Below, one piece after another: positions 6,732 to 14,707 of a DNA stretch of 17,870 nt. The notes beneath the pieces are model-generated. The model had not been told where the DNA came from and did no database searches. It saw only the letters and a program-made list of their open reading frames with translations. The position numbers were made by a program, and so were the translations under genes. How positions within the stretch are numbered: the stretch's first letter is position 1; the number at the start of each line of letters is the position of its first letter. This stretch comes from Pseudomonadota bacterium (GTDB lineage Bacteria; SAR324; XYD2-FULL-50-16; JAHJRI01): positions 1 to 17,870 of the forward strand of contig JAKSDL010000811.1 of assembly GCA_022360105.1 (NCBI GenBank), given 5' to 3'.

Positions 6732-7898
6732 ATGAAATACTTAATCCCAACCTTGAAGCGAGAGATAGAAAGAATGGTGTCCAGGCCTCTTTATCTCCTG
6801 ATGCTGATTGTATTGCCCTTGCTTTCCTTTTCCATATTCTGGTTGATGTTCTCAGAGGGGGTACCAAAAAATCTGCCTGTCGCTGTGTTTGATCAGGATA
6901 AATCATCATTTTCCAGGCAAGCAGTTCGGATGATCAACGCCACCTCCTCCATTGAGATAAAACACCGGGTGACCAGTCTTGAAGAAGGCAAACAACTGCT
7001 TCTTTCCGGCAAGTCCTATGCACTGATCATGATCCCCAAAAATCTGGAGAAGGATGTTTTGAGCGGATTTTCTCCTTCTATAGTCAACTTTTATAATAAT
7101 GAGTTTCTGTTGGCAGGGAGCATGATCAGCAGGGACATCAATTCTGTTGTCACCACCCTTTCAAAATCATTCAATGTTTCCATTCGACTTAGAAAAGGGG
7201 AGATGCCGGCAGCCGCCCTGAACAATATTGAACCTGTTCGTATCATCAGTCACACGCTATTTAATCCATACCTGAATTACTTTTACTTCCTGTCCGGCAC
7301 ACTTCAGCCTACTTTGTTACAGATTTTTATCATCACCATGACGATATTTGCTCTCGGTTCGGAATTGAAAGACGGGACAGCCGGCTCACTTCTGGAATCC
7401 TCAAACCAAAGCATCTTATTTGCGCTATTGGGAAAACTATTACCCTATACTTTGATTTATAGTCTGCTTGGGATTTTCATGAATACTTTTCTATTCATGT
7501 TTTTTAAAGCCCCGGTGGCTGGCAGCCTCGGACTAATACTTGTTTCCACAATTATTTTTGTGCTTGCCTACCAAGCCATTGGATTGTTCATTCTGGCTCT
7601 AACTGCCAATCTGAGAATGAGCTTGAGCATGGCAGGATTTTACTCAGCACCGGCATTTGCCTTTGTAGGTGTCACCTTCCCGCTGATGGGAATGCCCCTT
7701 TTAGCAAAAATTTGGAGTTATTTACTCCCTTTGACCTACTACATCAAAATTTTCATCGATCAATCCATGAAAGGCGCTCCGATTAATGTCAGTCTGCCTC
7801 AACTCAGCATAATGTTTTGTTTTCTGATTTTTATCCCTCTATCAATTCCAAGGCTTTCCAAAATTCTTAAAAATTCTGAGTATTGGGGCAGATCATGA
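6732..7898 (+). CDS. ABC-2 type exporter permease, first subunit
   Basis: 388 aa. An N-terminal membrane helix (about residues 20-41, LYLLMLIVLPLLSFSIFWLM) is followed by a large extracytoplasmic domain. That domain has the typical LPVAVFDQDKSSFSRQAVRM start and a YALIMIPKNLEKDVLSG motif. About five helices lie in residues 190-375, and the conserved segment ELKDGTAGSLLES lies between them (about 213-225). This is the layout of the YbhS/YbhR and YhhJ families, which form the inner-membrane part of a drug or lipid exporter. It overlaps the second permease gene by 4 bases (ATGA). The paralogous pair probably forms a heterodimer. No nucleotide-binding domain is fused or adjacent. Confidence 0.88.
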   Translation: MKYLIPTLKREIERMVSRPLYLLMLIVLPLLSFSIFWLMFSEGVPKNLPVAVFDQDKSSFSRQAVRMINATSSIEIKHRVTSLEEGKQLLLSGKSYALIMIPKNLEKDVLSGFSPSIVNFYNNEFLLAGSMISRDINSVVTTLSKSFNVSIRLRKGEMPAAALNNIEPVRIISHTLFNPYLNYFYFLSGTLQPTLLQIFIITMTIFALGSELKDGTAGSLLESSNQSILFALLGKLLPYTLIYSLLGIFMNTFLFMFFKAPVAGSLGLILVSTIIFVLAYQAIGLFILALTANLRMSLSMAGFYSAPAFAFVGVTFPLMGMPLLAKIWSYLLPLTYYIKIFIDQSMKGAPINVSLPQLSIMFCFLIFIPLSIPRLSKILKNSEYWGRS

Positions 7899-9046
7899 AA
7901 ACCGTACTGAATATATCATTACATGAGTTTAGAAGACTATTCAGTGACAAGGGTGTCTTGTTGGTGATTTTCGGTGCAATCATTATCTACCCGTTCTTTT
8001 ATCCTATTCCTTATTCCGCAGAAGTTTTAAAAGATGTTCCGGTAGGCGTGGTTGATCACTCCAATACCGACTCAAGCAGGAAATTAACACGCATGATCGA
8101 CGCTGGCGAACTGGTCCATATCAATTCCAAATATAACGGAATGACCGATGCCAAAGCTGCCCTGGTTGAAGGAGACATTGGCGGTATCTTGCTGATTCCT
8201 GCGGATTTTGAAAAAAACATATTAAGAGGCGAGCAGGCCACTGTATCAGCTTATTGCGATGCCAGCTATTTTCTTATCTATAGACAAGTTTTAAAAGGCC
8301 TCTATTACGGTACCGGTACATTTTCAGCCGGGATCGAAATTAAACGCATGATGGCCAAAGGAATGACGAAGGAAACTGCGCGCTCCGGAAGAGATCCGTT
8401 ATCTCTGGTTTCTTTTCCTTTGTTTAATCCCCAAGGGGGATATGCAACTTATGTTGTCCCGGCAGTACTAATCATGCTGCTTCAGCAAACCCTTTTAATC
8501 GGCATCGGAATGCTTGCCGGAACGGATAGGGAACATGGCACCATGCCATTATTTCAATTCGGCAATCCGGTTCAACAAGTGATAGGAAAAGCGATTACCT
8601 ATTTTATAATTTACCTGATCCATGCTGTTTATATATTTGGTATTCTCTTCCGAATTTACAGATTCCCAATAAAAGCAGATCCTTTTGAACTGTTTCTTTT
8701 TTTGACACCCTTTTTGTTTTCTACGATCTTTTTGGCTCTTGCCATTTCAACCCTGTTTAAAAATAGGGAAATATCGATGATTGTCCTCCTTTGCACTTCT
8801 ATTCCGGCCCTGTTCTTGACCGGTTTTTCATGGCCAAAGGAAGCTATTCCTGAGTTTCTAAAGCTGGTATCTTGGGTGCTTCCATCAACAGCCGGTATCG
8901 ATGGTTTTTTGAAATTAAATCAAATGGGAGCATCGCTCTTTGATGTTTACAATGACTGGCTCATCCTTTCAGTACTTTGTATCTTATATTTTGTATTGGC
9001 TGTTTTCAGTCTCACCAGGCCATTGAGAAACCTGGAGGCAGTGTAG
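7895..9046 (+). CDS. ABC-2 type exporter permease, second subunit
   Basis: 383 aa from ATG 7895, which overlaps the preceding TGA as ATGA. An in-frame ATG at 7883 would add four residues, but the coupled start is more likely. The layout matches the first permease: helix 1 (VLLVIFGAIIIYPFFYPI), an extracytoplasmic domain (VPVGVVDHSNTDSSRKLTRM and GGILLIPADFEKNILRG), the post-domain motif FPLFNPQGGYATYVVPAV, GTDREHGTMPLFQF between helices, and a last helix near the C terminus (LSVLCILYFVLAVFSLT). The two permeases share the motif order but diverge in sequence, so the duplication is old. This is the last gene of the exporter operon, and no ATPase follows it. Confidence 0.88.
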   Translation: MKTVLNISLHEFRRLFSDKGVLLVIFGAIIIYPFFYPIPYSAEVLKDVPVGVVDHSNTDSSRKLTRMIDAGELVHINSKYNGMTDAKAALVEGDIGGILLIPADFEKNILRGEQATVSAYCDASYFLIYRQVLKGLYYGTGTFSAGIEIKRMMAKGMTKETARSGRDPLSLVSFPLFNPQGGYATYVVPAVLIMLLQQTLLIGIGMLAGTDREHGTMPLFQFGNPVQQVIGKAITYFIIYLIHAVYIFGILFRIYRFPIKADPFELFLFLTPFLFSTIFLALAISTLFKNREISMIVLLCTSIPALFLTGFSWPKEAIPEFLKLVSWVLPSTAGIDGFLKLNQMGASLFDVYNDWLILSVLCILYFVLAVFSLTRPLRNLEAV

Positions 9047-9110
9047 TTAAAACTTTGATATCTTTTGTCTAGTCCTTGATTTATCAGACATTTCCTGACA
9101 ACCATTTTCC

Positions 9111-9151
9111 TTGAAAATTTTCCTATTATTTTGTACATTTAATTTGTACAA
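9111..9151 (+). promoter_or_regulatory. Promoter and operator dyad of the toxin-antitoxin pair
   Basis: TTGAAA (9111-9116) and TACATT (9134-9139) with a 17-base spacer form a plausible sigma-70 promoter. TTGTACA at 9131-9137 and TGTACAA at 9145-9151 are inverted arms 7 bases apart, and the right one is part of the perfect palindrome TTGTACAA. The dyad covers the -10 region and lies 17 bases before the antitoxin start. Autorepression by the antitoxin-toxin complex at such a dyad is the rule in this class, so this is the likely operator. Confidence 0.6.
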
Positions 9152-9168
9152 GTGACAGGGAGAATAAC

Positions 9169-9399
9169 ATGGAAAAAGTAGCTGTTAGTGAATTTAGGGC
9201 AAATATGGTTGGTTTTCTAAAAAAAGTAGAAAACGGAGAGGTAATATCGCTGACTTCTCGTGGCCATGTAGTCGCCAAAATAATTCCACCGGATGATAAA
9301 GCAAAAGACGCAAGAAAAGCGCTAAAAAACTTACAACAAACGGCCGTGGTAGGAGACATCATTTCTCCGATTGATGAAGATTGGGAGATAAACAAGTGA
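9169..9399 (+). CDS. Phd/YefM-type antitoxin
   Basis: 76 aa, preceded by CAGGGAGAATAAC, a strong ribosome binding site. VAVSEFRANMVGFLKKVENG at residues 4-23 and the following segment ending in SRGHVVAKIIP (to about residue 41) give the compact Phd/YefM DNA-binding dimer fold. The C-terminal part (KDARKALKNLQQTAVVGDII to the end) is the flexible toxin-wrapping tail. It should neutralise the downstream PIN ribonuclease and repress its own promoter. Its TGA overlaps the toxin's GTG start (GTGA), so antitoxin and toxin synthesis are coupled. Phd antitoxins commonly pair with PIN toxins, and this pair fits that class. Confidence 0.88.
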   Translation: MEKVAVSEFRANMVGFLKKVENGEVISLTSRGHVVAKIIPPDDKAKDARKALKNLQQTAVVGDIISPIDEDWEINK

Positions 9400-9791
9400 T
9401 AGTCGTTGATACGCACATAATAATATGGGATGCATTAACACCCGATCGACTCTCCAAAAAAGCTAAGAAAGCCATAGATAAAGCTAATGAAAAGGATGGT
9501 ATTCTATTCTGTGAGATCTCTCTTTGGGAGATTGCCATGATTATTACTAAAGGAAGACTGAAAATAGACATTTCATATCCAGATTTTATTAAATTGGTCT
9601 TTGCATCCAACAACTTTCAATATCAAGGAATTACACCTGAAATCGCTGAAAAATCAACCATTCTACCTGATGAAATAAACAAAGATCCGGTCGATCGAAT
9701 CATTTCAGCAACTGCTATGATTAAGAAGGCTTCACTTGTAACGGCAGACAAAAACCTTATCAAAGCTAAGTGTCTAAAAACTGTTTGGTGA
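9396..9791 (+). CDS. VapC-type PIN-domain toxin (ribonuclease)
   Basis: 131 aa from GTG 9396, giving (M)IVVDTHIIIW, the normal PIN start. An in-frame ATG at 9381 would add five residues inside the antitoxin gene and is less likely. The acidic active-site positions are visible: D5 in VVDTHIIIW, E45 in SLWEIAM, D97 and D100 in KDPVDRIISATA, and D118 in LVTADKNLI. Together these would bind divalent metal for RNA cleavage. The family cleaves initiator tRNA or other structured RNAs; the target here is unknown. All key residues are present and the frame is intact, so the toxin is probably active. Confidence 0.87.
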   Translation: MIVVDTHIIIWDALTPDRLSKKAKKAIDKANEKDGILFCEISLWEIAMIITKGRLKIDISYPDFIKLVFASNNFQYQGITPEIAEKSTILPDEINKDPVDRIISATAMIKKASLVTADKNLIKAKCLKTVW

Positions 9792-10676
9792 ACTGATATG
9801 CAACCTTCGATAGACAAATCAGTCCAATTCAGGCAGAAAGGCCCACCAATCTGATCTGTCTAATTTTGTCAAATCACCCTATATTCACGTTATCCCGCCT
9901 TCACGTTTCTCCTTGCCCTCAGTTAGCGAAATAAATACTTTTTTCAAGCCGGTCACTTTTTCCGATACTTTCTTTTTACAGACAAATTAGAAGTCACATT
10001 CAGTGTTAGCTGTATTTCATGCCCCCTTTTCCACCACTAATTTTCTATCCTTTTGTTTCACTTGCCTCAAAAAACCAGTTCAAAATCAAAGAATATGACT
10101 TGCAAATTGAATCACTTGATCTATTTTCAATCCTAAATCGGCTTTGAAATTTTAAAAAAATCTTTGATTATAATATTTATATAATATTTTTACCTATTGA
10201 AATTTTATATAAATTTATATTGGTAATTCACAATACTAGTTAAAGCCAATAAGATAGGCATCTATACAGATAGCCCTCTCTATCTTCCCTTTTTTTCGAC
10301 CCTCACTCAAATAAACCAATCTGTGACTAATAATTTCCGCTTCCTACCCAAGACACACTTGCAAGATTCGATTCTTATACCTTGACTTTTTTAATGAATT
10401 ATTACTTATTTCCATTCTCAATCTTATTTTTACGATTAAAATTGAAATTATTGAGTTTTGAAAAATTTCTTGAATATCATATTTTTTTATTTAAATAATA
10501 TGACAATCCAAAATATTTAAGAGTCGATTTTAGTAATTTATGGTTGTCACTAAAAAATATTACAAAAGCCGGTTTTATCATTTCACGGGATTAAATGAAG
10601 CCCGCTTGTTGAGCATCAGCAATGCTAAGAGGTTAGCTACGACAGTTTGCCGGGCAACATTCATTCGTAAAATCAA
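9792..10676. other. AT-rich intergenic region of 885 bases before the tail module
   Basis: I see no supported gene on either strand. The section from about 10130 to 10560 is strongly AT-rich with many A/T runs. A tandem pair of near-identical 11-base units built on ATAATATTT lies at 10170-10191, each overlapping a TATAAT. TTGAAA (10458-10463) and TATTTT (10480-10485), 16 bases apart, could be a promoter. Just before the tail genes, GCCCG (10600-10604) and CGGGC (10651-10655) can pair around the small hairpin AGCAT/ATGCT (10612-10626). The tail-gene promoter probably lies here, but I cannot place it firmly. Confidence 0.55.
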
Positions 10677-11270
10677 GTGCTAAAAAAATTCATAGCTGCG
10701 GTTGTAAAAAAAACAGAAGAGGAATTTAAAGGTAAAGTAGCACGGTGCAAGCCGCTGGCTGGTTATATTGAGACAACTGAAATATCTGCCATTCATGCTG
10801 AAACGCCCGGAATATACATCACTTCTGTTGGTAGCGGCGAAACCACCCATATTGAAACCGGAGAAATCGATTCTGTGATGTATATGGTGGCTTACATCCT
10901 GGTTGTTAACACCGACAGTCTGCAGCGCGAATCGGCTGTGCAGGAAATCATTTCAAAAATGCTCACTCTTGTTGCCGGAAACCGGTGGCAACTGCCCAAT
11001 GTTCACCCAGCCAGGGAGGTGGAGTCTGCCGATTTGCATGGATTGGCAAAAGGATTTAAGCCGGATGTCTCCAGCTGGCGTTATGGGGTATCTGTCCTTG
11101 CCAGGGCTTCGGATCTTTACGGCGGAACCGATCCTATTGCCAATATGGCACTGTGGGCAGTGACTTGGGAACAAATGCTAAGACTCGGTGAACTTTCCGA
11201 ATCAAATGAGATAGTCAACCCCAACCAAATCCACTCTCGTTTTGAATTGGATGCAGAAAAGGTGTTGTAG
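10677..11270 (+). CDS. Mu gp37-like tail protein (probable tail terminator)
   Basis: 197 aa starting at GTG (MLKKFIAAVVKKTEEEF). A stop in the same frame at 10668 rules out a longer product, and there is no clear Shine-Dalgarno. The layout suits the DUF1834/Mu gp37 family: an N-terminal helix, a strand-rich centre (ETPGIYITSVGSGETTHI, MYMVAYILVV), the central LTLVAGNRWQLP, and SSWRYGVSVLARASDLYGG (about residues 137-155). Proteins of this class cap or complete the tail tube. The position, first in the tail module and 20 bases before gpV, supports a tail-completion role. The assignment rests on layout and context more than on strong motifs. Confidence 0.5.
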   Translation: MLKKFIAAVVKKTEEEFKGKVARCKPLAGYIETTEISAIHAETPGIYITSVGSGETTHIETGEIDSVMYMVAYILVVNTDSLQRESAVQEIISKMLTLVAGNRWQLPNVHPAREVESADLHGLAKGFKPDVSSWRYGVSVLARASDLYGGTDPIANMALWAVTWEQMLRLGELSESNEIVNPNQIHSRFELDAEKVL

Positions 11271-11290
11271 CTTATTAGCCTAATAACGAT

Positions 11291-12205
11291 ATGGACGAAC
11301 TTACATTTGCCGGTGAAAACGATATGGATGGTCACGTGGTCAAACATGACCAGATGATCAGTAATGTTGTTCAGATCGGAAAAATTGTGAAACCGGAAAA
11401 AGACGATCCCAAACCACCTAAAGGCTCGGCAACCGTTTTGGTTCATATCGGGGGAGAAGAAGAAGGAACCTACACCAGGAACTGGATGCCCTGGGTAACG
11501 GCTCGTGCAGGCTATGACGCTGAATGGTGGCAACCTGAGCTAAATGAACAGGTTGTGGTAGTAGCACCATCAGGGAACCTGGCTTTGGGGATTATTATCG
11601 GTATGCTTTTCCGGGGTGATTGGCTCAGCTTGAAAGCCAGTGATAATCAAGATGCAAAACCGGAAGTCGGGCTTAAAACTCCGGCTGAAGCCAAACAACA
11701 TATTTACCAACGCTTGTTTGCCGATGGCTCCGAAGTATCGTTTGACAAAAAAAAGCACCTGTTTTCAATGCTGTTTAAATCAAAACCCGATGCTAAAAAA
11801 GCCGCAACGTCCATCTCTATCACGGCAAAGGAAAAAAAAGGGGAAATCTCCGTAATTTGCGGGGAAGAGGAAAGCGATCAGACAACCATTGAATTAAAAA
11901 GTGGATCGTTATCTCTCACTTCTGCCAAAGACTTCTCTCTGACGGTAGAAGAAGAGAAAATTGAAGTGAAAAAAGATTCCTTAGCCTTTACCTCGGCAAA
12001 AAACATTTGTCTGACAGCCGATGATAGCAAGCTCGAAATGAAAAGTGGCGCAATTGCCCTGGAGTCAACCAAAGAACTGTCTCTGACTGTAGGCGGCAGT
12101 AAAATTGAGATGAAAAAGGATAAAATTGTTTTGAAATCCAAAACAGTGGAACTGGATGCTGGTACCAAGCTCGTGGTAAACAGCTCGGGAGCGGACGTTT
12201 CATAA
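11291..12205 (+). CDS. V: Phage baseplate assembly protein V (tail spike), gpV-like
   Basis: 304 aa. Residues 24-110 are the OB-fold platform: VVQIGKIV, then NWMPWVTARAGYDAEWWQPE (64-83) followed by LNEQVVVVAPSGNLALGI. This closely matches P2 gpV, including the WLPWLTARAG...WW.P..GEQV signature. A linker (about 111-195) leads to four consecutive repeats, three of 24 residues and one of 22 (200-293), with hydrophobic alternation expected of an intertwined beta-helix shaft. The spike sits under the baseplate and punctures the target envelope. No histidine occurs in the C-terminal 140 residues, so the HxH iron-binding tip of P2 gpV is absent. Another protein, for example a PAAR protein, may form the apex. 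Confidence 0.85.
   Translation: MDELTFAGENDMDGHVVKHDQMISNVVQIGKIVKPEKDDPKPPKGSATVLVHIGGEEEGTYTRNWMPWVTARAGYDAEWWQPELNEQVVVVAPSGNLALGIIIGMLFRGDWLSLKASDNQDAKPEVGLKTPAEAKQHIYQRLFADGSEVSFDKKKHLFSMLFKSKPDAKKAATSISITAKEKKGEISVICGEEESDQTTIELKSGSLSLTSAKDFSLTVEEEKIEVKKDSLAFTSAKNICLTADDSKLEMKSGAIALESTKELSLTVGGSKIEMKKDKIVLKSKTVELDAGTKLVVNSSGADVS
11888..12169 (+). repeat. Four-fold repeat encoding the spike shaft
   Basis: In-frame units at gpV residues 200-223, 224-247, 248-271 (24 residues each) and 272-293 (22). The first three share a plan seen in IELKSGSLSLTSAKDFSLT, IEVKKDSLAFTSAKNICLT and LEMKSGAIALESTKELSLT; the last begins IEMKKDKIVLKSK. Each unit contains two or three short beta strands, fitting one turn of a trimeric beta-helix. 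The repeats have diverged at the DNA level, so they are old. Confidence 0.8.
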
Positions 12206-12237
12206 TCTTGAATCAACGGATAAGCAAGGAAATACCA

Positions 12238-12606
12238 ATGATAGGAATGGATGCGGAAACCGGGAAAGTGTTGGACGGCTTGGATCACCTGAGGCAATCC
12301 ATAAAAGATATTCTAACTACCCCAATCGGAACCAGGGTAATGAGGCGCGACTACGGCTCTCGCCTGTTTGACTTGCTTGACAGGCCCATGAGCCCGGAAT
12401 TGATTGCTGATATTCAGGCTGCTGTAGTCATGGCTATAACAAAACATGAACCCAGAATCCAACTAACAAAGGTAGAGGTCCTTCCAGTTGGTTCGGAACC
12501 GAATTATGACCATAACCAACTGGCAAATGGAAAACTGCTTGTCAATCTCGATGGTTACCTGACCAGCGAGGGGCAGCAAGTCAGAATGGAAAACATCTCC
12601 CTGTAG
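12238..12606 (+). CDS. W: Baseplate wedge protein, gpW/gp25 family
   Basis: 122 aa from ATG 12238, which has AAGGA 7 bases upstream. An in-frame TTG at 12208 would add ten residues and has no clear ribosome binding site. The N-terminal block MIGMDAETGKVLDGLDHLRQ followed by SIKDILTTPIGTRVMRRDYGS and LFDLLDRPMSPEL is the GPW/gp25 signature of P2 gpW, T4 gp25 and T6SS TssE. The arginine-rich segment before YGS is the conserved core. The C-terminal half is a strand-rich domain (RIQLTKVEVLPVG, LLVNLDGYL). It is the inner baseplate protein that starts sheath polymerisation. It lies 32 bases after gpV, as in the V-W pair of P2. Confidence 0.88.
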   Translation: MIGMDAETGKVLDGLDHLRQSIKDILTTPIGTRVMRRDYGSRLFDLLDRPMSPELIADIQAAVVMAITKHEPRIQLTKVEVLPVGSEPNYDHNQLANGKLLVNLDGYLTSEGQQVRMENISL

Positions 12607-12697
12607 GATGTTTAATTTGGAAACTCAATTACGAGTAAAAACAACCGGGCAATCCGGCATACAGGGTAAGGATTGACCAAATTCTTAAGGAGAAAAC

Positions 12698-13891
12698 ATG
12701 AGTGCATTTTTACACGGCATCGAAGTGAAGGAGCTTGATGTTGGCCCTCGTCCGATCAGTGGAGCCAGTGCATCGGTTATAGGCCTGGTTGGGACTGCAG
12801 AAGTGGAAGATGATGGCCTGGAACCAAATTTACCCGTCTTAATACCCGGTACCAGAAAAGCGATAGATAAATATTTTCCGATCATAGAGGAAAAACCGGC
12901 CAAAAAGAAAGACGATAAAAAGGAAGAAGAACCTGCTGATGGCGACGATGTGTTTTCAGAAAACAACACCATTCGAGATGCCCTCAACGGAATCCTGGAT
13001 CAGGCAGGCGCCATGGTTGTGGTAGTGAGGGCTAAGAGCAAAAAGGATGAAGACATCAAAAACGCCATCGAAGCTTTGAAAGGAGCAGAAAGCATCGTCA
13101 ATCAAACACCACGCTTACTGGTTGCTCCCGGATTCAGTCACAAAAAGGCAATCCGAGACAAACTGGCGGAAGTTGCTGCTGTTCAAAGAGGCATCGCTAT
13201 TGTTGACGGTATTAACGATAGTGACCCCGATAAAGTAATCCAGGACAACAAAGCGAATAATGATCCGAGAATGTACCTGGTTTATCCTCGTGTGAAGGTA
13301 CCTTGCGGTGATGATTTGGAAAGGCTGGAACCAGCTTCCGCCAGAATTGCCGGGGTAATAGTTCGATCTGACACAAACAGGGGCTACTGGTTCAGTCCTT
13401 CCAATCAAAACATCAGCGGGATCAGCGGTACTGAATTCCCGGTTGATTTTGCGTTGGACAATCCAAATTCCGCTGCCAATCGACTGAATGAGGGCAGGGT
13501 TTCCACGATCATTCACCAGAACGGATATCGCTTGTGGGGCAATCGCAGCACTACAGCTGATCCCAAATGGACGTTTATCAGCGTTCGTCGCACAGCAGAT
13601 ATCATCAACGATTCATTGCTTAGGGCTCACCTCTGGGCTGTTGATAGAAATATCACCAAAACATACGTAGAGGATGTCACCGAAGGCGTGAATGCCTTTC
13701 TCAGGAATCTTCGCAAGATCGGAGCAATTATTAATGGCAAATGCTGGGCAGATCCGGAGATCAACACCTGGGATCAGGTTCTACAAGGTAAGGTGACTTT
13801 TGATTTCGATTTCACCCCGCCATACCCTGCTGAGCATATCACTTTCCGCAGCATGATGATTAACGATTATATCGAGGAGGTCTTCTCATGA
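12698..13891 (+). CDS. FI: Contractile tail sheath protein, FI-like
   Basis: 397 aa, the same size as P2 FI (about 396). AAGGAGAAAAC is a strong ribosome binding site. It opens with FLHGIEVKELDVGPRPISGA, the standard sheath start. The middle holds the subtilisin-like core (QTPRLLVAPGFSHKKAIRDK, AIVDGIND, MYLVYPRVKV) and SARIAGVIVRSDTNRGYWFS, a highly conserved sheath block. The C-terminal domain has LWGNRSTTADPKWTFISVRR and ends in the invariant-type EHITFRSMMINDYIEEVF. It polymerises around the tube and contracts. An unusual charged insertion lies at residues 62-89. Its TGA overlaps the tube gene start (ATGA), coupling synthesis of the two structural proteins. Confidence 0.95.
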   Translation: MSAFLHGIEVKELDVGPRPISGASASVIGLVGTAEVEDDGLEPNLPVLIPGTRKAIDKYFPIIEEKPAKKKDDKKEEEPADGDDVFSENNTIRDALNGILDQAGAMVVVVRAKSKKDEDIKNAIEALKGAESIVNQTPRLLVAPGFSHKKAIRDKLAEVAAVQRGIAIVDGINDSDPDKVIQDNKANNDPRMYLVYPRVKVPCGDDLERLEPASARIAGVIVRSDTNRGYWFSPSNQNISGISGTEFPVDFALDNPNSAANRLNEGRVSTIIHQNGYRLWGNRSTTADPKWTFISVRRTADIINDSLLRAHLWAVDRNITKTYVEDVTEGVNAFLRNLRKIGAIINGKCWADPEINTWDQVLQGKVTFDFDFTPPYPAEHITFRSMMINDYIEEVFS

Positions 13892-14388
13892 TACCAAAGG
13901 TACTTAAAGGATTTAACTTGTTCGTGGACGGACGCGGATATGCCGGACGCGTTGAGGAACTCACCTTACCCAAACTCAGTCTGAAAACAGAAGAAATCAA
14001 GGCCGGCGGCATGGACGCCCCGATTGAGATCGAAATGGGCATGGAAAAGCTGGAATGCGACATGACCATTTCCGAATATGACCCTGAAATTATCAAAATG
14101 TTTGGCTTGAACAACGGAGCCCAGGTTCCACTGACCTTGCGCGGCGGATTGGATGGAGAGGAAGGCGTTATCCCTGTTGTTCTGACTTTACGTGGTGCGT
14201 GGCGTGAGCTTGATTTTGGTAATTGGAAATCGGGAGAAAATGCTCCGCTAAAAGTCAGTGTTGCCTTAAGATATTACCGCCTTGAGATTAACGGTGCAGA
14301 GCTGGTGGAAATCGATCCCGAAAATATGGTTCGGAAAATCGATGGTAACGACCAATTGGAAGCATTGAGAGGCGCGATTGGTATTTAA
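13888..14388 (+). CDS. FII: Contractile tail tube protein, FII-like
   Basis: 166 aa, close to P2 FII (172). The opening VLKGFNLFVDGRGYAGRVEE and TLPKLSLKTEEIKAGGMDAP match the P2 FII start and its 'LPKLxxK...GAGM' block. The last third (ALRYYRLEINGAELVEIDPE, NMVRKIDGNDQLEALRGAIG) matches the P2 FII C terminus almost residue by residue. It forms the inner tube of the contractile tail. The ATG overlaps the sheath stop (ATGA). The gene ends 73 bases before the chaperone gene E. This is the most secure homology in the module. Confidence 0.95.
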   Translation: MIPKVLKGFNLFVDGRGYAGRVEELTLPKLSLKTEEIKAGGMDAPIEIEMGMEKLECDMTISEYDPEIIKMFGLNNGAQVPLTLRGGLDGEEGVIPVVLTLRGAWRELDFGNWKSGENAPLKVSVALRYYRLEINGAELVEIDPENMVRKIDGNDQLEALRGAIGI

Positions 14389-14461
14389 TTGCGATTCCAC
14401 ATTTCGTCTATTGCAAAGCTTGATTCAACCACTCGTTACCTAACTACCGGAGAAGCAAAAT

Positions 14462-14707
14462 ATGGAAACAGCCAGTGTGAAATTAAACTTTCCCATTCAA
14501 GTGAATGGAAAAGCCATTGAAGAGTTATCGCTACGTCGACCCAAAGTCAGGGATAGATTGGCCGTAGAGAAAATGAACGGAGCAGAAGCTGAAAAAGAGA
14601 TCCGTTTTATTGCTAATCTTTGCGAAGTTGCACCTTCCGACATTGAGGAGTTGGATATGTCGGATTACGTGAGAGTGCAGGAAGCTCTCGCAGGTTTTTT
14701 ATCCTAG
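14462..14707 (+). CDS. E: Tail assembly protein gpE (unshifted product)
   Basis: 81 aa, preceded by GGAGAAGCAAAAT. METASVKLNFPIQVNGKAIE and LSLRRPKVRDRLAVEKMNGA resemble the phage tail assembly protein E family (Phage_TAC type), in which a short strand-rich start leads to a helix pair. It is the tape-measure chaperone of P2-like tails and lies right after sheath and tube, exactly where P2 has E. The frame ends in TAG at 14705-14707, just past a slippery T TTT TTA at 14695-14701. The unshifted protein ends AGFLS. The gene also makes a longer product by -1 frameshift (see the fused entry). Confidence 0.85.
   Translation: METASVKLNFPIQVNGKAIEELSLRRPKVRDRLAVEKMNGAEAEKEIRFIANLCEVAPSDIEELDMSDYVRVQEALAGFLS

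Noticed and set aside
10600..10655. Possible tRNA-like or structured RNA with GCCCG/CGGGC ends.
   Set aside because: Only a 5-bp outer stem and one 5-bp inner hairpin, with no T-arm sequence and no cloverleaf. Kept only as a remark in the intergenic entry.
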